In this document: piece by piece, positions 39,502 to 49,085 of the stretch
Layout of the letters: each line of letters opens with the position of its first letter
How positions within the stretch are numbered: the first letter of the stretch is position 1
Assembly (NCBI RefSeq): GCF_022664455.2
Contig: NZ_JAKRKC020000001.1
Span: 2,237,001-2,301,000 of the forward strand
Length of the DNA stretch: 64,000 nucleotides
From: Actinomadura luzonensis
GTDB taxonomy: Bacteria; Actinomycetota; Actinomycetes; Streptosporangiales; Streptosporangiaceae
Direction: 5' to 3'
The notes under the pieces: generated by a model
The model's input: only the letters and a program-made list of their open reading frames with translations
Database searches by the model: none
What the model was told of the DNA's origin: nothing
Position numbers and translations under genes: made by a program

Positions 39502-39980
39502 GCCGTCGTGACCGACTTCGCGGCCGCGGCCGACCCACTGCCCGCTACCCGCTGCCGGTCGACGACGTCGCCGCCGCCACCCGCGCTCTCCGGCTCGCCG
39601 AGCGGGCCTGGCAGCTGGCCCACCTGCGCACCGACGAGGGCGGGCCGGCGGCTGTGGCGGCGGCGCGGGAGGCGCTCGATCAGGCACAGCAAGCGCTCCA
39701 GGAGTGCTACGAAACGATCGAGCTGACCGCGCTCGCGCCGGAGGACTACGAGCAGCTGGTGGCCCAGCACCCGCCGCGCGAAGGCTCAGACGATGAGGAG
39801 TGGGACACCGAGCAGTTCCCCGTCGCGTGCTTCCTGGCGTGCGCGCCCGGCGACATGGGCGACCAGGAGTGGGCCGAGTTCCTGCGCCGCAACGTGTCCT
39901 GGCTGGAGCGGCAGGAGCTGCTGCAGCTGGCGGTAGCCGTCAACGTCAGGGCGGTGGATCCGGCCGTCCCAAAAGGCTAG
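39498..39980 (+). CDS. Tail assembly chaperone, upstream (gpG-like) frame
   Basis: 160 residues from GTG 39498, overlapping the tail tube stop (GTGA). Helical and acidic (WQLAHLRTDEGGPAAVAAAR, WAEFLRRNVSWLERQELLQL). Just before the TAG stop lies the slippery heptamer CCCAAAA (39968-39974), in phase for a -1 shift into the downstream frame. It chaperones the tape measure during tail assembly, as lambda gpG does. Confidence 0.85.
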   Translation: MSRRDRLRGRGRPTARYPLPVDDVAAATRALRLAERAWQLAHLRTDEGGPAAVAAAREALDQAQQALQECYETIELTALAPEDYEQLVAQHPPREGSDDEEWDTEQFPVACFLACAPGDMGDQEWAEFLRRNVSWLERQELLQLAVAVNVRAVDPAVPKG

Positions 39981-40330
39981 ACGCCAACCCCCAGCTCGCG
40001 CTGGAGATGGCCGTCTGCCACCACTACCGCATCCCGCACTCGCAGTTCCTGTCCTGGCCGGCTGATGACCGGGACAAGGCGATCGCGTACTACGTGCGCG
40101 AGCGATCGCGCTGCGGCACGTGCGGCACCCGGCCGGAGGAGTGGGACGAGGCCCGCGGCGGCGACCGGCACGCCTACTACGCCGTCGAGCGGTGGTGCGG
40201 CGGCTGCGCCCAGATCGAGGCCATGCGGGCGTCCATGCCGGGCGACACCGGCCGCGGCATCAAGATCAGCCTCAAGCCGGTGGCGAGGGCCGAGGAGGTG
40301 AGCCGGGATGCCGGGTCAGCTGATCCGTGA
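39498..40330 (+). CDS. Tail assembly chaperone, -1 frameshift product (gpGT-like)
   Basis: A -1 slip at CCCAAAA (39968-39974) joins the upstream frame to the one ending at 40330, giving about 277 residues. After the shift the sequence reads RLDANPQLALEMAVCHHYRI. A Cys-rich segment (CGTCGTRPEEWDEARGG, then CGGCAQIEAM) typical of actinophage tail chaperone T domains follows. The downstream frame has no good start of its own. Its end overlaps the tape measure start at 40308. Confidence 0.8.
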
Positions 40331-43223
40331 TGTGCGGGCCACCCTCGACATCGACGTGCAGGCCGCCCAACGCGGCCTGGCCGCCCTGGAGAAGTCCGGA
40401 GCGGCGGCCGAGCGGGCGCTGCGAGAGCAGGAGGAGGCCGCCCGCGGCTACCAGCGGCAGCTGGAGAAGACCGGCACCGCCGCCTCGACGATGCGGCGCC
40501 GGCTGGAGGCCGCCACCCGCGCCCTGCCGAAGATCACCATCGAGGCCGACAGCAGCGACGCGGACAAGAAGCTGGCGGCCCTGCGCGAGTCCCTCGGGGA
40601 GCTGGCCGGCAAGAAGATCGGCATCGACGTCGACGGCGGCACGGCGCTGGAGGAGATGCGCCGGGTCAAGGCCGAGCTGGAGGAGCTGGCCCGCAGCGAG
40701 GCTGACCCGATCATCCGCGCGGACGTGCAGATCGCGCTGCGCGAGCTGCGCCGCGTCGAGGACGAGCTGGACAAGCTGGAGCGCGACTCGGCCGAGGTGA
40801 AGGTCGACGTCGACGTCGACCACGCGGCGGCCGCCGTCGGCGAGATCGCAGACAAGGCCGGCAGCCTGGGCAGCCTGTTCTCCGAGGGGTTCGGCGTGCT
40901 CGGCTCGGTGGGACCGGGCCAGGTCGCGGTGGCCGCCGCCGCGATCGCGGCGCTGCCCACCGTAGCCGGGGTGGCCGCCTCCGGCATCGTGGCCGCCCTG
41001 GGCGGCGGCCTGGCCACGGTCGGCCTGACCATGGCGGCCGACGCCGACCGGGTCAAACATGCCTGGTCGGAGACGGTGTCGGCGATCCGCGAGGAGCTGG
41101 CGGACGCGGCCGCGCCGCTGGAGGGCAGCGCCATCCGGGCCGCCGACGTCGCGGCGCGCACCTTCGAAGCGCTCAAGCCGCGCCTGGCCCGCATCTGGGA
41201 AGGGCTCGTGCCCGACGTCGACCGCTTCGTCGACGCCGTCGGCCGCGGCATCGAAACCCTCGGCCCCAGTTTCGAACACGTGGGCGATTCGTTCGGGAAT
41301 CTGCTGTCGTCGCTGGCCGACCGGATGCCGTCGATCATGTCGCACCTCAACGACACCTTCGAGACCTTCGCCGACATCATGGACGAGCACCCGACCATGC
41401 TGGCCGACCTGATCGAGGACGCCTCCGCGCTGGTCGAGGCCGGCGCCAAGGTGATCAGCTGGGCCGATGAGCTGAAAGTGCTGTTCTCGGCGCCGCTCGG
41501 CCCGGCCGGCAGCCAGGCCTCCAGCGACTACTTCTTCCGGCAGCTGTTCGGCGGCACCCCGCAGGAGATCGCCCAGGGCATGGAGGAGCTGCCGACCACG
41601 CTGAGCCGCATGCAGGAGGAGGCGGGCAAGGCGGTCGCCGCGATGACCGGCGTCGGCCAGAGCGGCGACAGCGCCGCCGACGGGGTGCGGCACCTGACCC
41701 AGGCCCTGGAGGAGCACTTTGATCCGGCGCAGGCGGCCCTGGGCGCGGAGATCCGGCTCAAGCAGGCGCTGGAGGAGGCCGGGCGGGCGGCCAAGACCAA
41801 GGGCCTGTCCGATCTGGAACGGCTGCAGGCGGTGCAGAACCTGACCAGCGCAATCTCGGAGGCGGCCAAGGCCGAGTCGGAACGGACCGGCAAGACCGAC
41901 CAGGCCGGCCGTTCCTTCGCCGAGCAGCTGCCCAAGCTGGTGGCGTGGGCGGGCAAGAACGACGCCGCCAAGGCGGCGGTGGGCGGGCTCGGCGAGAGCC
42001 TGGGCATCACCATCAAGCGCACCGACGAGGGCGCCGTGGCGGTCGACAAGTTCGGCCGGGCGGTCATCCAGCTGCCGAACGGCAAGACGGTCAAGGTCGA
42101 CGCGGACACGGCCAAAGCCTTGGCCGCGATCCAGGACGCGCAGCGCAAGGTCGACGGGATGAAGGACAAGACCATCACCGTGCGGGTGCGGGTCGAGCAG
42201 GACGGCTCGGTGCGGCTGCCGGGCGGGCTGAAGGCATCCCCGAACGCGCGCGGCAGCATCTCCCAAGACGGCGTGCGCCTGATGGCGGCGGGTGGCGTGC
42301 TGCAGCCGATGATCACCGAGCGGGCGGTGTACTCGCCGCGGAACAACGCGATCTTCGGCGAGGCCGGCAAGGAAGCTTTCATCCCCTACGCCAGCGCGCA
42401 CCGCGAGCGGGCCAGCGACATCCTCGCGAAGGTCGCCGACGACTTCGGCTACCTGTTGATCAACAAGACGGCGTCCAAGGCGCTGTCCGGCGTCGCCGAG
42501 TCGGTGCAGCTGTCGGCGGATCAGTACCAGATCCACATGGGCGCCGTCATCGATGAGCTCGATTCCACCCTCGGCCAGACGGGCAGCCTCACCGCGGCGA
42601 TCGGCGCGGTCGGCGCGACCGGCGAGCAGCTGGTGGACGGGTGGACGAGCGGGTCGGCCGCGATCGGCGACAGCGTGAGCGACATGGGACAGCTGGTGTC
42701 GGTCAGCGTGAGCGGGATGGCCGACACCATGTCCGGCAGCATCGACGGGCTGACCGGCGCCGTCGAGCAGCTGGGCGACGCAGTCTCCGCCTCGATCAGC
42801 AAGACGACCGGCACCGCCAGCACGAAGAAGAAGGGCGGCGGCGCCTTCGCCAGCGCGTCGATCAGCTCCTCCACTGGCACCGTCAGCCGTAAGGGCGGGG
42901 TGGGCGCGTCGCTGAAGGAGGAGACCGGCGTGATCGACCTGGTGCCTGCCAAGACGGTGCTTCGGCCCGACCAGTACGGGGTGCACGTGGGCGGGGGCGG
43001 GGTCGCCTACAACACGGCCGCCTCCAGCGCCAGCGCCGGCAGCATGCTGGCCGCCGCCACGCTCAAGAGCGTGCCGGCCGGCGGCGGCCTGGCCACCACC
43101 TCGGCGGGCGCGGGCGGCGGCGCCGGCGGCGGGGTGTCGATCGGCGCGTTCTACGCCAGCCCGGACCAGTCGCCGTACGAGATCGCTCAGGACCTGGACT
43201 GGATCGCCCGCCGCGGCGGCTGA
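40308..43223 (+). CDS. Tape measure protein
   Basis: 971 residues from ATG 40308. The long N-terminal coiled coil (for example EKSGAAAERALREQEEAARG and EEMRRVKAELEELARSEAD) is followed by a hydrophobic segment near 205-245 (VAVAAAAIAALPTVAGVAAS). More helices and a Gly/Ser-rich C-terminus come next. It sets tail length; at about 1.5 angstrom per residue the tail would be near 145 nm. Confidence 0.92.
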   Translation: MPGQLIRDVRATLDIDVQAAQRGLAALEKSGAAAERALREQEEAARGYQRQLEKTGTAASTMRRRLEAATRALPKITIEADSSDADKKLAALRESLGELAGKKIGIDVDGGTALEEMRRVKAELEELARSEADPIIRADVQIALRELRRVEDELDKLERDSAEVKVDVDVDHAAAAVGEIADKAGSLGSLFSEGFGVLGSVGPGQVAVAAAAIAALPTVAGVAASGIVAALGGGLATVGLTMAADADRVKHAWSETVSAIREELADAAAPLEGSAIRAADVAARTFEALKPRLARIWEGLVPDVDRFVDAVGRGIETLGPSFEHVGDSFGNLLSSLADRMPSIMSHLNDTFETFADIMDEHPTMLADLIEDASALVEAGAKVISWADELKVLFSAPLGPAGSQASSDYFFRQLFGGTPQEIAQGMEELPTTLSRMQEEAGKAVAAMTGVGQSGDSAADGVRHLTQALEEHFDPAQAALGAEIRLKQALEEAGRAAKTKGLSDLERLQAVQNLTSAISEAAKAESERTGKTDQAGRSFAEQLPKLVAWAGKNDAAKAAVGGLGESLGITIKRTDEGAVAVDKFGRAVIQLPNGKTVKVDADTAKALAAIQDAQRKVDGMKDKTITVRVRVEQDGSVRLPGGLKASPNARGSISQDGVRLMAAGGVLQPMITERAVYSPRNNAIFGEAGKEAFIPYASAHRERASDILAKVADDFGYLLINKTASKALSGVAESVQLSADQYQIHMGAVIDELDSTLGQTGSLTAAIGAVGATGEQLVDGWTSGSAAIGDSVSDMGQLVSVSVSGMADTMSGSIDGLTGAVEQLGDAVSASISKTTGTASTKKKGGGAFASASISSSTGTVSRKGGVGASLKEETGVIDLVPAKTVLRPDQYGVHVGGGGVAYNTAASSASAGSMLAAATLKSVPAGGGLATTSAGAGGGAGGGVSIGAFYASPDQSPYEIAQDLDWIARRGG

Positions 43224-43303
43224 CCCCCGGCGGCTGGCCCCCGGCGGCTGATCTCGGCGGTATCTCACATCACGTACCTGCAGGAAGGAGGGCGGGCCCT
43301 GCC

Positions 43304-43564
43304 ATGCCATTCGATCCCGACCAGCACCAGACCTTCGGCCGCTACATGAGGGGCGGCGCCCCGCTCGGCCAGGGCCGCACGGTGGAGCACATCCGCGGCG
43401 GCCAGACCTGGCAGACCCGCGACATGGTCTACGAGGGCAGGACGGCCGACGGCACCCGGTTCAAGGAGACCGTCGACCAGCTCGGCCATCAGACGGTGGT
43501 GGAGACCACCCCCGACGGCCAGGAGCGCAAGAGCGTGCGCATCAACCTGCAGCTGGGGGGCTGA
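43304..43564 (+). CDS. Small hypothetical tail-module protein
   Basis: 86 residues from ATG 43304 behind GGAAGGAGGG. Polar, beta-like (GRTVEHIRGGQTWQTRDMVY). It lies between tape measure and tail proteins; role unknown. Confidence 0.55.
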   Translation: MPFDPDQHQTFGRYMRGGAPLGQGRTVEHIRGGQTWQTRDMVYEGRTADGTRFKETVDQLGHQTVVETTPDGQERKSVRINLQLGG

Positions 43565-43567
43565 GCG

Positions 43568-44038
43568 ATGGCCTTCGATCAGGACGGCTTCTTCAACGAC
43601 ACGTTCGTCAAGCTGTTCCGGCAGACCATCACCATCGACATCGGCTCCACCACCCCGGGCGTCTTCAAGGGCGCGCTGTTCCAGGCGAGCATCACGCCGA
43701 ACTTCTCCCAGACCAACCCGGCCTACGGCAGTGCGCCGTGGAACAGCGGCGAACCCACCGGCCAGCCCGGCTATACCACCGGCGGCGAGAACCTGACCGT
43801 CATCTCCTTCGCCGAGCTCGCCGGCGCCGCCAACATGATCGGCTGGCGGTTCCAGACGGTCACCTGGAGCTCGGCCACCTTCGCCGCGGAAGGGCTGCTC
43901 GTCTACGCGCCCAGCCTGTCCAACCGGGCGTTCGTGTTCCGGTGGTTCGGCCAGTCCTACGACGCCTCCAACGGCGACTACGAGATCAACCCGCACACCG
44001 ACGGCATCACCCGCTACAAGATGCGCAACGCCGCCTGA
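43568..44038 (+). CDS. Minor tail protein
   Basis: 156 residues from ATG 43568. Aromatic-rich beta protein (MAFDQDGFFNDTFVKLFRQT, GWRFQTVTWSSATFAAEGLL), probably a tail tip or fibre component. No family assigned. A terminator follows. Confidence 0.5.
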   Translation: MAFDQDGFFNDTFVKLFRQTITIDIGSTTPGVFKGALFQASITPNFSQTNPAYGSAPWNSGEPTGQPGYTTGGENLTVISFAELAGAANMIGWRFQTVTWSSATFAAEGLLVYAPSLSNRAFVFRWFGQSYDASNGDYEINPHTDGITRYKMRNAA

Positions 44039-44076
44039 CCACGGCGGTTCGACCTCGACCTGGTCCGCTTCTCCGA

Positions 44077-44098
44077 CCCCGCCCGCGTGCGGGGTTTT
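44077..44098 (+). terminator. Terminator within the tail module
   Basis: CCCCGC (44077-44082) / GCGGGG (44089-44094) followed by TTTT, 38 nt after the preceding stop and before the next start at 44120. It may tune expression of the distal tail genes. Confidence 0.55.
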
Positions 44099-44119
44099 CG
44101 CATGAAAGGAGGGGCGTCG

Positions 44120-44614
44120 ATGCCTCTCTACATGGCCGCCAACGGCGCCATGGCCACCACGGCGGAACTCTCGCCCGTGACCACCGGCACGGCGATCAAG
44201 ACGTTGTTGCAGATCGCGACGCCGTCGACGCGCGGCATCCGAGTCGTCGAGTGGGGGATCAGCTTCGACGGGGCGGCGGCCGCGACGCCGATCCGGTGCG
44301 AGCTGATCGACACCAACGTGGCCGCCACGGTGACCGCGCACGTCGCCGCCGGCGTGCAGCCCTACAGCGATCCGGGCGCGACGGCGTCGCTGATGACGCT
44401 CGGCACCAGCGCCACCGGCTACACCGCCACCGCCGAGGGCTCGATCACCGCCACCCGCACCGGCGACGTGCAGCTGATCGCGCCGACCACCCAGTACATC
44501 AAGCAATGGCCCCTGGGCAGGGAGTTCGCCGTCGCCGCCAGCCGGTTCCTCCGGGTCAGGGTCAAGGCCGGCGCGGCCGTCAACGCCTACTGCTACGTCA
44601 TCTGGGAGGAATGA
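44120..44614 (+). CDS. Hypothetical tail-module protein
   Basis: 164 residues from ATG 44120 behind AAAGGAGG. Thr/Ala-rich beta protein (TLLQIATPSTRGIRVVEWGI, FLRVRVKAGAAVNAYCYVIW), like the viral surface domains of head or tail decoration proteins. No family assigned. Confidence 0.55.
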   Translation: MPLYMAANGAMATTAELSPVTTGTAIKTLLQIATPSTRGIRVVEWGISFDGAAAATPIRCELIDTNVAATVTAHVAAGVQPYSDPGATASLMTLGTSATGYTATAEGSITATRTGDVQLIAPTTQYIKQWPLGREFAVAASRFLRVRVKAGAAVNAYCYVIWEE

Positions 44615-44617
44615 CGG

Positions 44618-45316
44618 GTGGCGATCGCCCTCCACGCCTCCTCCCCGGCCCTGGTCACCGACGAGGTCGACGGCACCACCCCCACCGCGGCGTTCTCACC
44701 GCCGGCGCAGAGCCTGCTGGTGGCGATGGCGGCGGCCGCGGACGAGGACGGCTCGCTGACGATCTCCGGCGGCAGCCTGACCTGGACGCGGCGGGCGCAG
44801 CGCGACATCGGCGGCACCTTCGCGCTCGAGATCTGGACCGCGCCGTGCGCGGCCGGCGCCACCGGCATCACCACCACCTTGACCAACAACGGATTCCTGG
44901 GCTCGTTCGCCGCCGCGCTGAAGGTCGACGTCTTCACCGGCGCCGACCTCACCACGCCGACCGGCGCGACCGGGCAGAACCTGACGTCCACCAACGCCAG
45001 CAACGTCAACGCCTACACCGCCACCGCGATCGGTTCGCGCGGCGTGGCGGTCGCCGTCGAGCTGAACAGCCTCGGCCTGCCCTCCAGCACCGACGACGAG
45101 AGCGCGTTCGACCTGGCCCAACTCGACGGCATGATGATCCGCAAGGCCGCCAACAGCGCGTCCTTGGCGACGGTCACCTTCAACCTGGACGCCGCCGGCA
45201 GCAGCACCGCCAGCTGGGAGTGGCTCGCGGTGGAGATCATGCCCGGCGCGGAGGCGCTGGTGGCCGGTCGCGGCCGCATGCTCGGCCAAGCCGTCAACCG
45301 CGCCGCCTTCTACTAG
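44618..45316 (+). CDS. Hypothetical tail-module protein
   Basis: 232 residues from GTG 44618. Beta-sandwich-like (LLVAMAAAADEDGSLTISGG, LEIWTAPCAAGATGITTTLT), a pattern seen in receptor-binding or appendage proteins. Its start pattern SSPALVTDEVDGTTPTAAFS resembles the N-terminus of the 46431 gene only weakly. Confidence 0.5.
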   Translation: MAIALHASSPALVTDEVDGTTPTAAFSPPAQSLLVAMAAAADEDGSLTISGGSLTWTRRAQRDIGGTFALEIWTAPCAAGATGITTTLTNNGFLGSFAAALKVDVFTGADLTTPTGATGQNLTSTNASNVNAYTATAIGSRGVAVAVELNSLGLPSSTDDESAFDLAQLDGMMIRKAANSASLATVTFNLDAAGSSTASWEWLAVEIMPGAEALVAGRGRMLGQAVNRAAFY

Positions 45317-45328
45317 CAGGGAGGGCGC

Positions 45329-46411
45329 GTGGCTCGTCTCGGCCGGTCCCAGCCGATCCCCGTCAAGAGTCTCGGTAAGCTGCGCTACTCGCGCGCCACC
45401 ATCGACCTGCCGGCGTTCGAGGTCTCGGCCGAATGGCCGGACCTGTCCATCGTCACCCCGAACGTCAACCTCAACCTGCCCGTCTTCGAGATCACCGCCG
45501 AGTGGCCGGCGCTGTCGCTGACCCGGGACCAGATCCTCACCCTGCCCGTCTTCGAGGTCACCGCCGAATGGCCCGCGCTCACGATCTCCATCCCACCCAG
45601 CCCCGGCGACGCGATGACCGGCGCCGACGGCGAGATCGAGTGGAACGGGCCGCTCGCGCGGCTGGTGGCCGGCGGCGGACAGGACCTGTACCGGATCACC
45701 GAGCTGGAGGGCTGGGAGGACCTGCCCGGGGTGGAGTCCGGCAACACCTCCCGCCCGTCACGGCACGGCTCCTACGCCGGCCGCAAGTACGGCGAGGAGC
45801 GGGTCGTCACCGCCACCATCCAGATCGACGACAACAGCCCGACGTTCGCCGAGAGCCTGGCGTTCCTGCGCCAAGCCACCGCGATCGGTGACAGCGACGA
45901 CGAATACCCGCTGGTGATCCGGCTGCGTGGCGAGACGCTGCTGGCCTTCGGCGCGATCACCGGCCGGATCATGCCGACCGGGCTGGTCGGCGCCGGCATC
46001 GTCCAGGCGTCCATCCGGTGGACGTGCTCCGACCCGCGCCGCTACAGCCTGGGCCTGCAGGGCACCAACATCAGCCTCAACACTCCGACCGCCCTGGCCA
46101 ACACCGGCAACTGCGAGACGCACCCGCTGATCCGGCTGCCCGGCCCCGTCACCGACCCGGTCCTGGTCAACGCCGAGCTCGGGCAGTCACTGGGGTTCGA
46201 CCTGGAGGTGCCGGACGGGTCGACGCTGGAGATCGACACCGACGGCGCGACCGTCACCATGGGCGGCGTCTCCCAGGCGCTGCAGCTGACCACCGCCAGC
46301 GTGCAGCTGGGCGACTTCGTGCTCGCCGCCGCCACCAACACCATCACCTACAGCGCCGGCGCCGGCGGCAGCGCGGGCGCCGACTTCCTGTGGCGCCACG
46401 CCCACCTGTGA
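45329..46411 (+). CDS. Distal tail-like protein with triple WP repeat
   Basis: 360 residues from GTG 45329. Three tandem repeats lie near the N-terminus: LPAFEVSAEWPDLSI (27-41), LPVFEITAEWPALSL (50-64) and LPVFEVTAEWPALTI (72-86), 22-23 residues apart. The remainder looks like a distal tail (Dit-type) protein: EIEWNGPLARLVAGGGQDLY, RYSLGLQGTNISLN and a C-terminal galectin-like beta domain. It sits after the tape measure as Dit does. Confidence 0.65.
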   Translation: MARLGRSQPIPVKSLGKLRYSRATIDLPAFEVSAEWPDLSIVTPNVNLNLPVFEITAEWPALSLTRDQILTLPVFEVTAEWPALTISIPPSPGDAMTGADGEIEWNGPLARLVAGGGQDLYRITELEGWEDLPGVESGNTSRPSRHGSYAGRKYGEERVVTATIQIDDNSPTFAESLAFLRQATAIGDSDDEYPLVIRLRGETLLAFGAITGRIMPTGLVGAGIVQASIRWTCSDPRRYSLGLQGTNISLNTPTALANTGNCETHPLIRLPGPVTDPVLVNAELGQSLGFDLEVPDGSTLEIDTDGATVTMGGVSQALQLTTASVQLGDFVLAAATNTITYSAGAGGSAGADFLWRHAHL

Positions 46412-46430
46412 CACAAGAGAGGGGGCAGGG

Positions 46431-48260
46431 GTGGGCGCGTTCATCCGCTCCGTCAAGGCGACGACCCACCACGGCGGCAGCTACGCGGCCGCGCGCGGCG
46501 ACGCCCGCGCCGGCGACGTGCTGATCGCCTGGCAGGCCGCCGACTCCGGCGGCCACGCCGCCATGGACCTGGCCGGCGACTGGAACGCCGTCGACTTCTA
46601 TCCCGGCGGCAGCTGGCCCGGAGAGGCGTCCGGGTTCTGGTCCGGGGTCAAGGTGTGGGCGCGGCAGGCGGTGACCTCCGAGCCGTCCAGCTACACCGCC
46701 GGCCAGGGCGTCTCCGCCGACGGCGTCACGCTGATCGCCGCGGTGGCCGGCGCCGACTTCGCCAGCCTGCGCTCCGACAACAACCCCGGCCTCACCTCGC
46801 CGTCGCTGACGCCCGGCAGCGCGTCCGGGATCGAGTTCCGCTTCGCCGCCGGCGTGCCCGCGCCGCCCGGCACCAGCGTCTCCTTCTCCCACCCGCCCGG
46901 CACCGTCGAGCTGGCCGACGAGCAGTCGGACGTGTGGGTCGCCGCCGGGCTGGCCTGGGCGCCCATCATCTCCACCAGCCCGGTCGGCCCCGCCTTCTGG
47001 ACCGGCAGCAACCTCGTCGCGAGCTGCGCGTTCACGCTGCTGCTCGCGGCCGCCGAGGACCCCTCGGCGCCGCCGCCCGTCGTCGCGCCGGGCGCACCCG
47101 GCCGCGGCCGCGCCACCTGGCGCTACCGGTTCATGCGCATGCTGACCCGCGAATACCTCGGCGACCTCGACCTGGTCGGCGTCGACCTCGACAAGCGCAT
47201 CCTGTCGCCGGGCGTGATCAACGCCACCGTGCCGATCCCGTCGCCGCGCATCGCCGACAAGGTCGCCGAGATCATCCCCCGCGAGGCCGCCGGCGACCCC
47301 GACTCCTACCCCCTCGACCGCGGCCCGGGCGCGATCAGCGTGGAGGTGCTGCGGCTGGGCGAGCCGCAGGGCGAGTACTGGATCCACCGCACCCGGCTGA
47401 CCCGCTCCCGCAAGGGCACCATGGCGATCGCGCTGCAGGGCTCCACCCTGGAGGGCTACCTGGGCGCGGTCGAGATCGAGGACGACCTGTCCTACAGCGC
47501 CGACCAGGCCGACATCCTGCGCAACCTGGTCAACCACCTGATGGCCCAGGACAACGCCAACATCTCGCTGGAACTGGCAGAAGGCACCACGGGTGTCACC
47601 CGGGAGGTCACCTACCCGGCCGACGGCTCCACCTACCTGCGCCGCCTGGTCGAGCTCGCCCAGCAAGACGGCGGCTTCGAGTGGATGATCAACCTGGAGA
47701 ACATCGGCGGCCAGCTGGTGCGGCGCCTGGTGTGGGGGTACCCGACGCTCGGCCAGGCCGGCGGCCCGCACCACCAGTGGGGCGACGGCCTGTACTCCGG
47801 CGACATCCTGGAGCTGTCGGAGGAGGCCGACGCGCTGCGCGGCTTCACCCGGGTGCGGGCCCGCGGCAACAGCATCAGCGCCGACGCCTCCACCCCGTCC
47901 GTGCCGCTGATCTCCTCCGCGCATGAAGCGTCCGCGCACCTGGCCGCGGGCTGGCCGCGCACCAGCAAGACGCTGTCCTACAACAACCAGACCGACCTGG
48001 ACACGCTGGAGGCCTACGCGGCGTTCTGGGCCGAGCGGGCCGCCGGCGCGATCCGCGTCGACATGGCCACCGTCGCCTACGGCCGCGACGTCACCTTCAC
48101 CCCCAACCATCTCGGCGACCTGGCCCGCATCTACCTGCGCAACCAGTGGCATCAGGGCGTGTGGCGCACCCGCCGCGTGATCGGGATCGGCATCACCCCC
48201 GTCACCAAGACCGGCGCCGAGGAAGCCAAGCTCGTGTTCGAAGGAACGGAGGCACCCTAG
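46431..48260 (+). CDS. Tail hub / baseplate protein
   Basis: 609 residues from GTG 46431. The first ~220 residues are an appendage-like beta domain. From about 225 (WRYRFMRMLTREYLGDLDLV) the sequence resembles tail-associated hub proteins (gp27/Tal-type), with EYWIHRTRLTRSRKGTMAIA, DQADILRNLVNHLMAQDNAN and a C-terminal WHQGVWRTRRVIGIGITPVT. The longest gene after the tape measure, as expected for the hub. Confidence 0.7.
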   Translation: MGAFIRSVKATTHHGGSYAAARGDARAGDVLIAWQAADSGGHAAMDLAGDWNAVDFYPGGSWPGEASGFWSGVKVWARQAVTSEPSSYTAGQGVSADGVTLIAAVAGADFASLRSDNNPGLTSPSLTPGSASGIEFRFAAGVPAPPGTSVSFSHPPGTVELADEQSDVWVAAGLAWAPIISTSPVGPAFWTGSNLVASCAFTLLLAAAEDPSAPPPVVAPGAPGRGRATWRYRFMRMLTREYLGDLDLVGVDLDKRILSPGVINATVPIPSPRIADKVAEIIPREAAGDPDSYPLDRGPGAISVEVLRLGEPQGEYWIHRTRLTRSRKGTMAIALQGSTLEGYLGAVEIEDDLSYSADQADILRNLVNHLMAQDNANISLELAEGTTGVTREVTYPADGSTYLRRLVELAQQDGGFEWMINLENIGGQLVRRLVWGYPTLGQAGGPHHQWGDGLYSGDILELSEEADALRGFTRVRARGNSISADASTPSVPLISSAHEASAHLAAGWPRTSKTLSYNNQTDLDTLEAYAAFWAERAAGAIRVDMATVAYGRDVTFTPNHLGDLARIYLRNQWHQGVWRTRRVIGIGITPVTKTGAEEAKLVFEGTEAP

Positions 48261-48261
48261 G

Positions 48262-48672
48262 ATGCCCGACGTCTACGCCAGCAACCTGGCCTCCCGGGTG
48301 GAGCAGCTGGAACGCGAGGTCGACCAGCTCAAGGCGCTGCTCGGCACCCGGCCCGCGCTCACCGCGGCCTCCCAGGGCTGGCTGCTGACCAACCAGGCCG
48401 TGCCCGACGTCGACGTCGGCCAGGTCCACATCGGCGCCAACTCCGGCGAGTTCTTCGCGGTCGGCTCCTCCGGCGTCGTGCGGCGCCTCTACCCGCAGGC
48501 GGCGACCGTGGCCGCGTTCACCACCCTGCCCTCGGGCACCCCCGACAACGTGATCGCCACGCTCGGCGGCACCTACGACGGCTCAGCGATCAACGGCAAT
48601 TTCCTCGACGTCGCCACCAAGATCAACGCCATCCTGACGTCGCTGAAGAACGCCGACCACATGAACTCCTGA
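48262..48672 (+). CDS. Minor tail protein with N-terminal coiled coil
   Basis: 136 residues from ATG 48262, one base after the hub stop. A short trimeric coiled coil (LASRVEQLEREVDQLKALLG) leads into a beta-rich region, a fibre-like build. The C-terminus TKINAILTSLKNADHMNS is common among small actinophage tail proteins. Confidence 0.6.
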   Translation: MPDVYASNLASRVEQLEREVDQLKALLGTRPALTAASQGWLLTNQAVPDVDVGQVHIGANSGEFFAVGSSGVVRRLYPQAATVAAFTTLPSGTPDNVIATLGGTYDGSAINGNFLDVATKINAILTSLKNADHMNS

Positions 48673-48731
48673 CTCACCAGAGCTGTGACGTCGCTTCGAC
48701 GGCGCGGTCATCGTCGGAACAGGAGGAGCGG

Positions 48732-49085
48732 GTGGAGTGGATCCAGACGCCGATCGCGCAGCTCGGCGCGTTCGGCGGTTTCCTCGGCGTGCTGTGGCTG
48801 GTGGGTCACCTGGTGTTCCGCGGCCACCTGGTGCCCAAGACGTTGGTGCCCCGCTCGACGCTGGACGATGTCCGCGCCGACCGCGACGAGCGGGTGGCCG
48901 AGGCCAACGCCGACGCCGACGAATGGCGCCGGCTGTGGGAGATCGAGCGTGACGCGCACGAGCTCACCCGCCGCGCGCGCGATGAGGAGATCCGTGCCGC
49001 GCTGGCGGCCGCGACCGAGGGCGCGCACGTCGCCGCGTCCCTGCTGCGCGAGATCAAGTCGAGGCAGATCGAGGCGGGCCCATGA
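48732..49085 (+). CDS. Membrane protein with coiled coil (holin-module)
   Basis: 117 residues from GTG 48732. One membrane segment (LGAFGGFLGVLWLVGHLVF) followed by a charged helix (DADEWRRLWEIERDAHELTR). Such proteins are usual beside endolysins in actinophages and may take part in lysis. Coupled to the next gene by overlap. Confidence 0.6.
   Translation: MEWIQTPIAQLGAFGGFLGVLWLVGHLVFRGHLVPKTLVPRSTLDDVRADRDERVAEANADADEWRRLWEIERDAHELTRRARDEEIRAALAAATEGAHVAASLLREIKSRQIEAGP

Noticed and set aside
40272..43310. 1012-codon minus-strand frame opposite the tape measure gene
   Set aside because: Composition typical of antisense GC shadows; it spans several real + strand genes.
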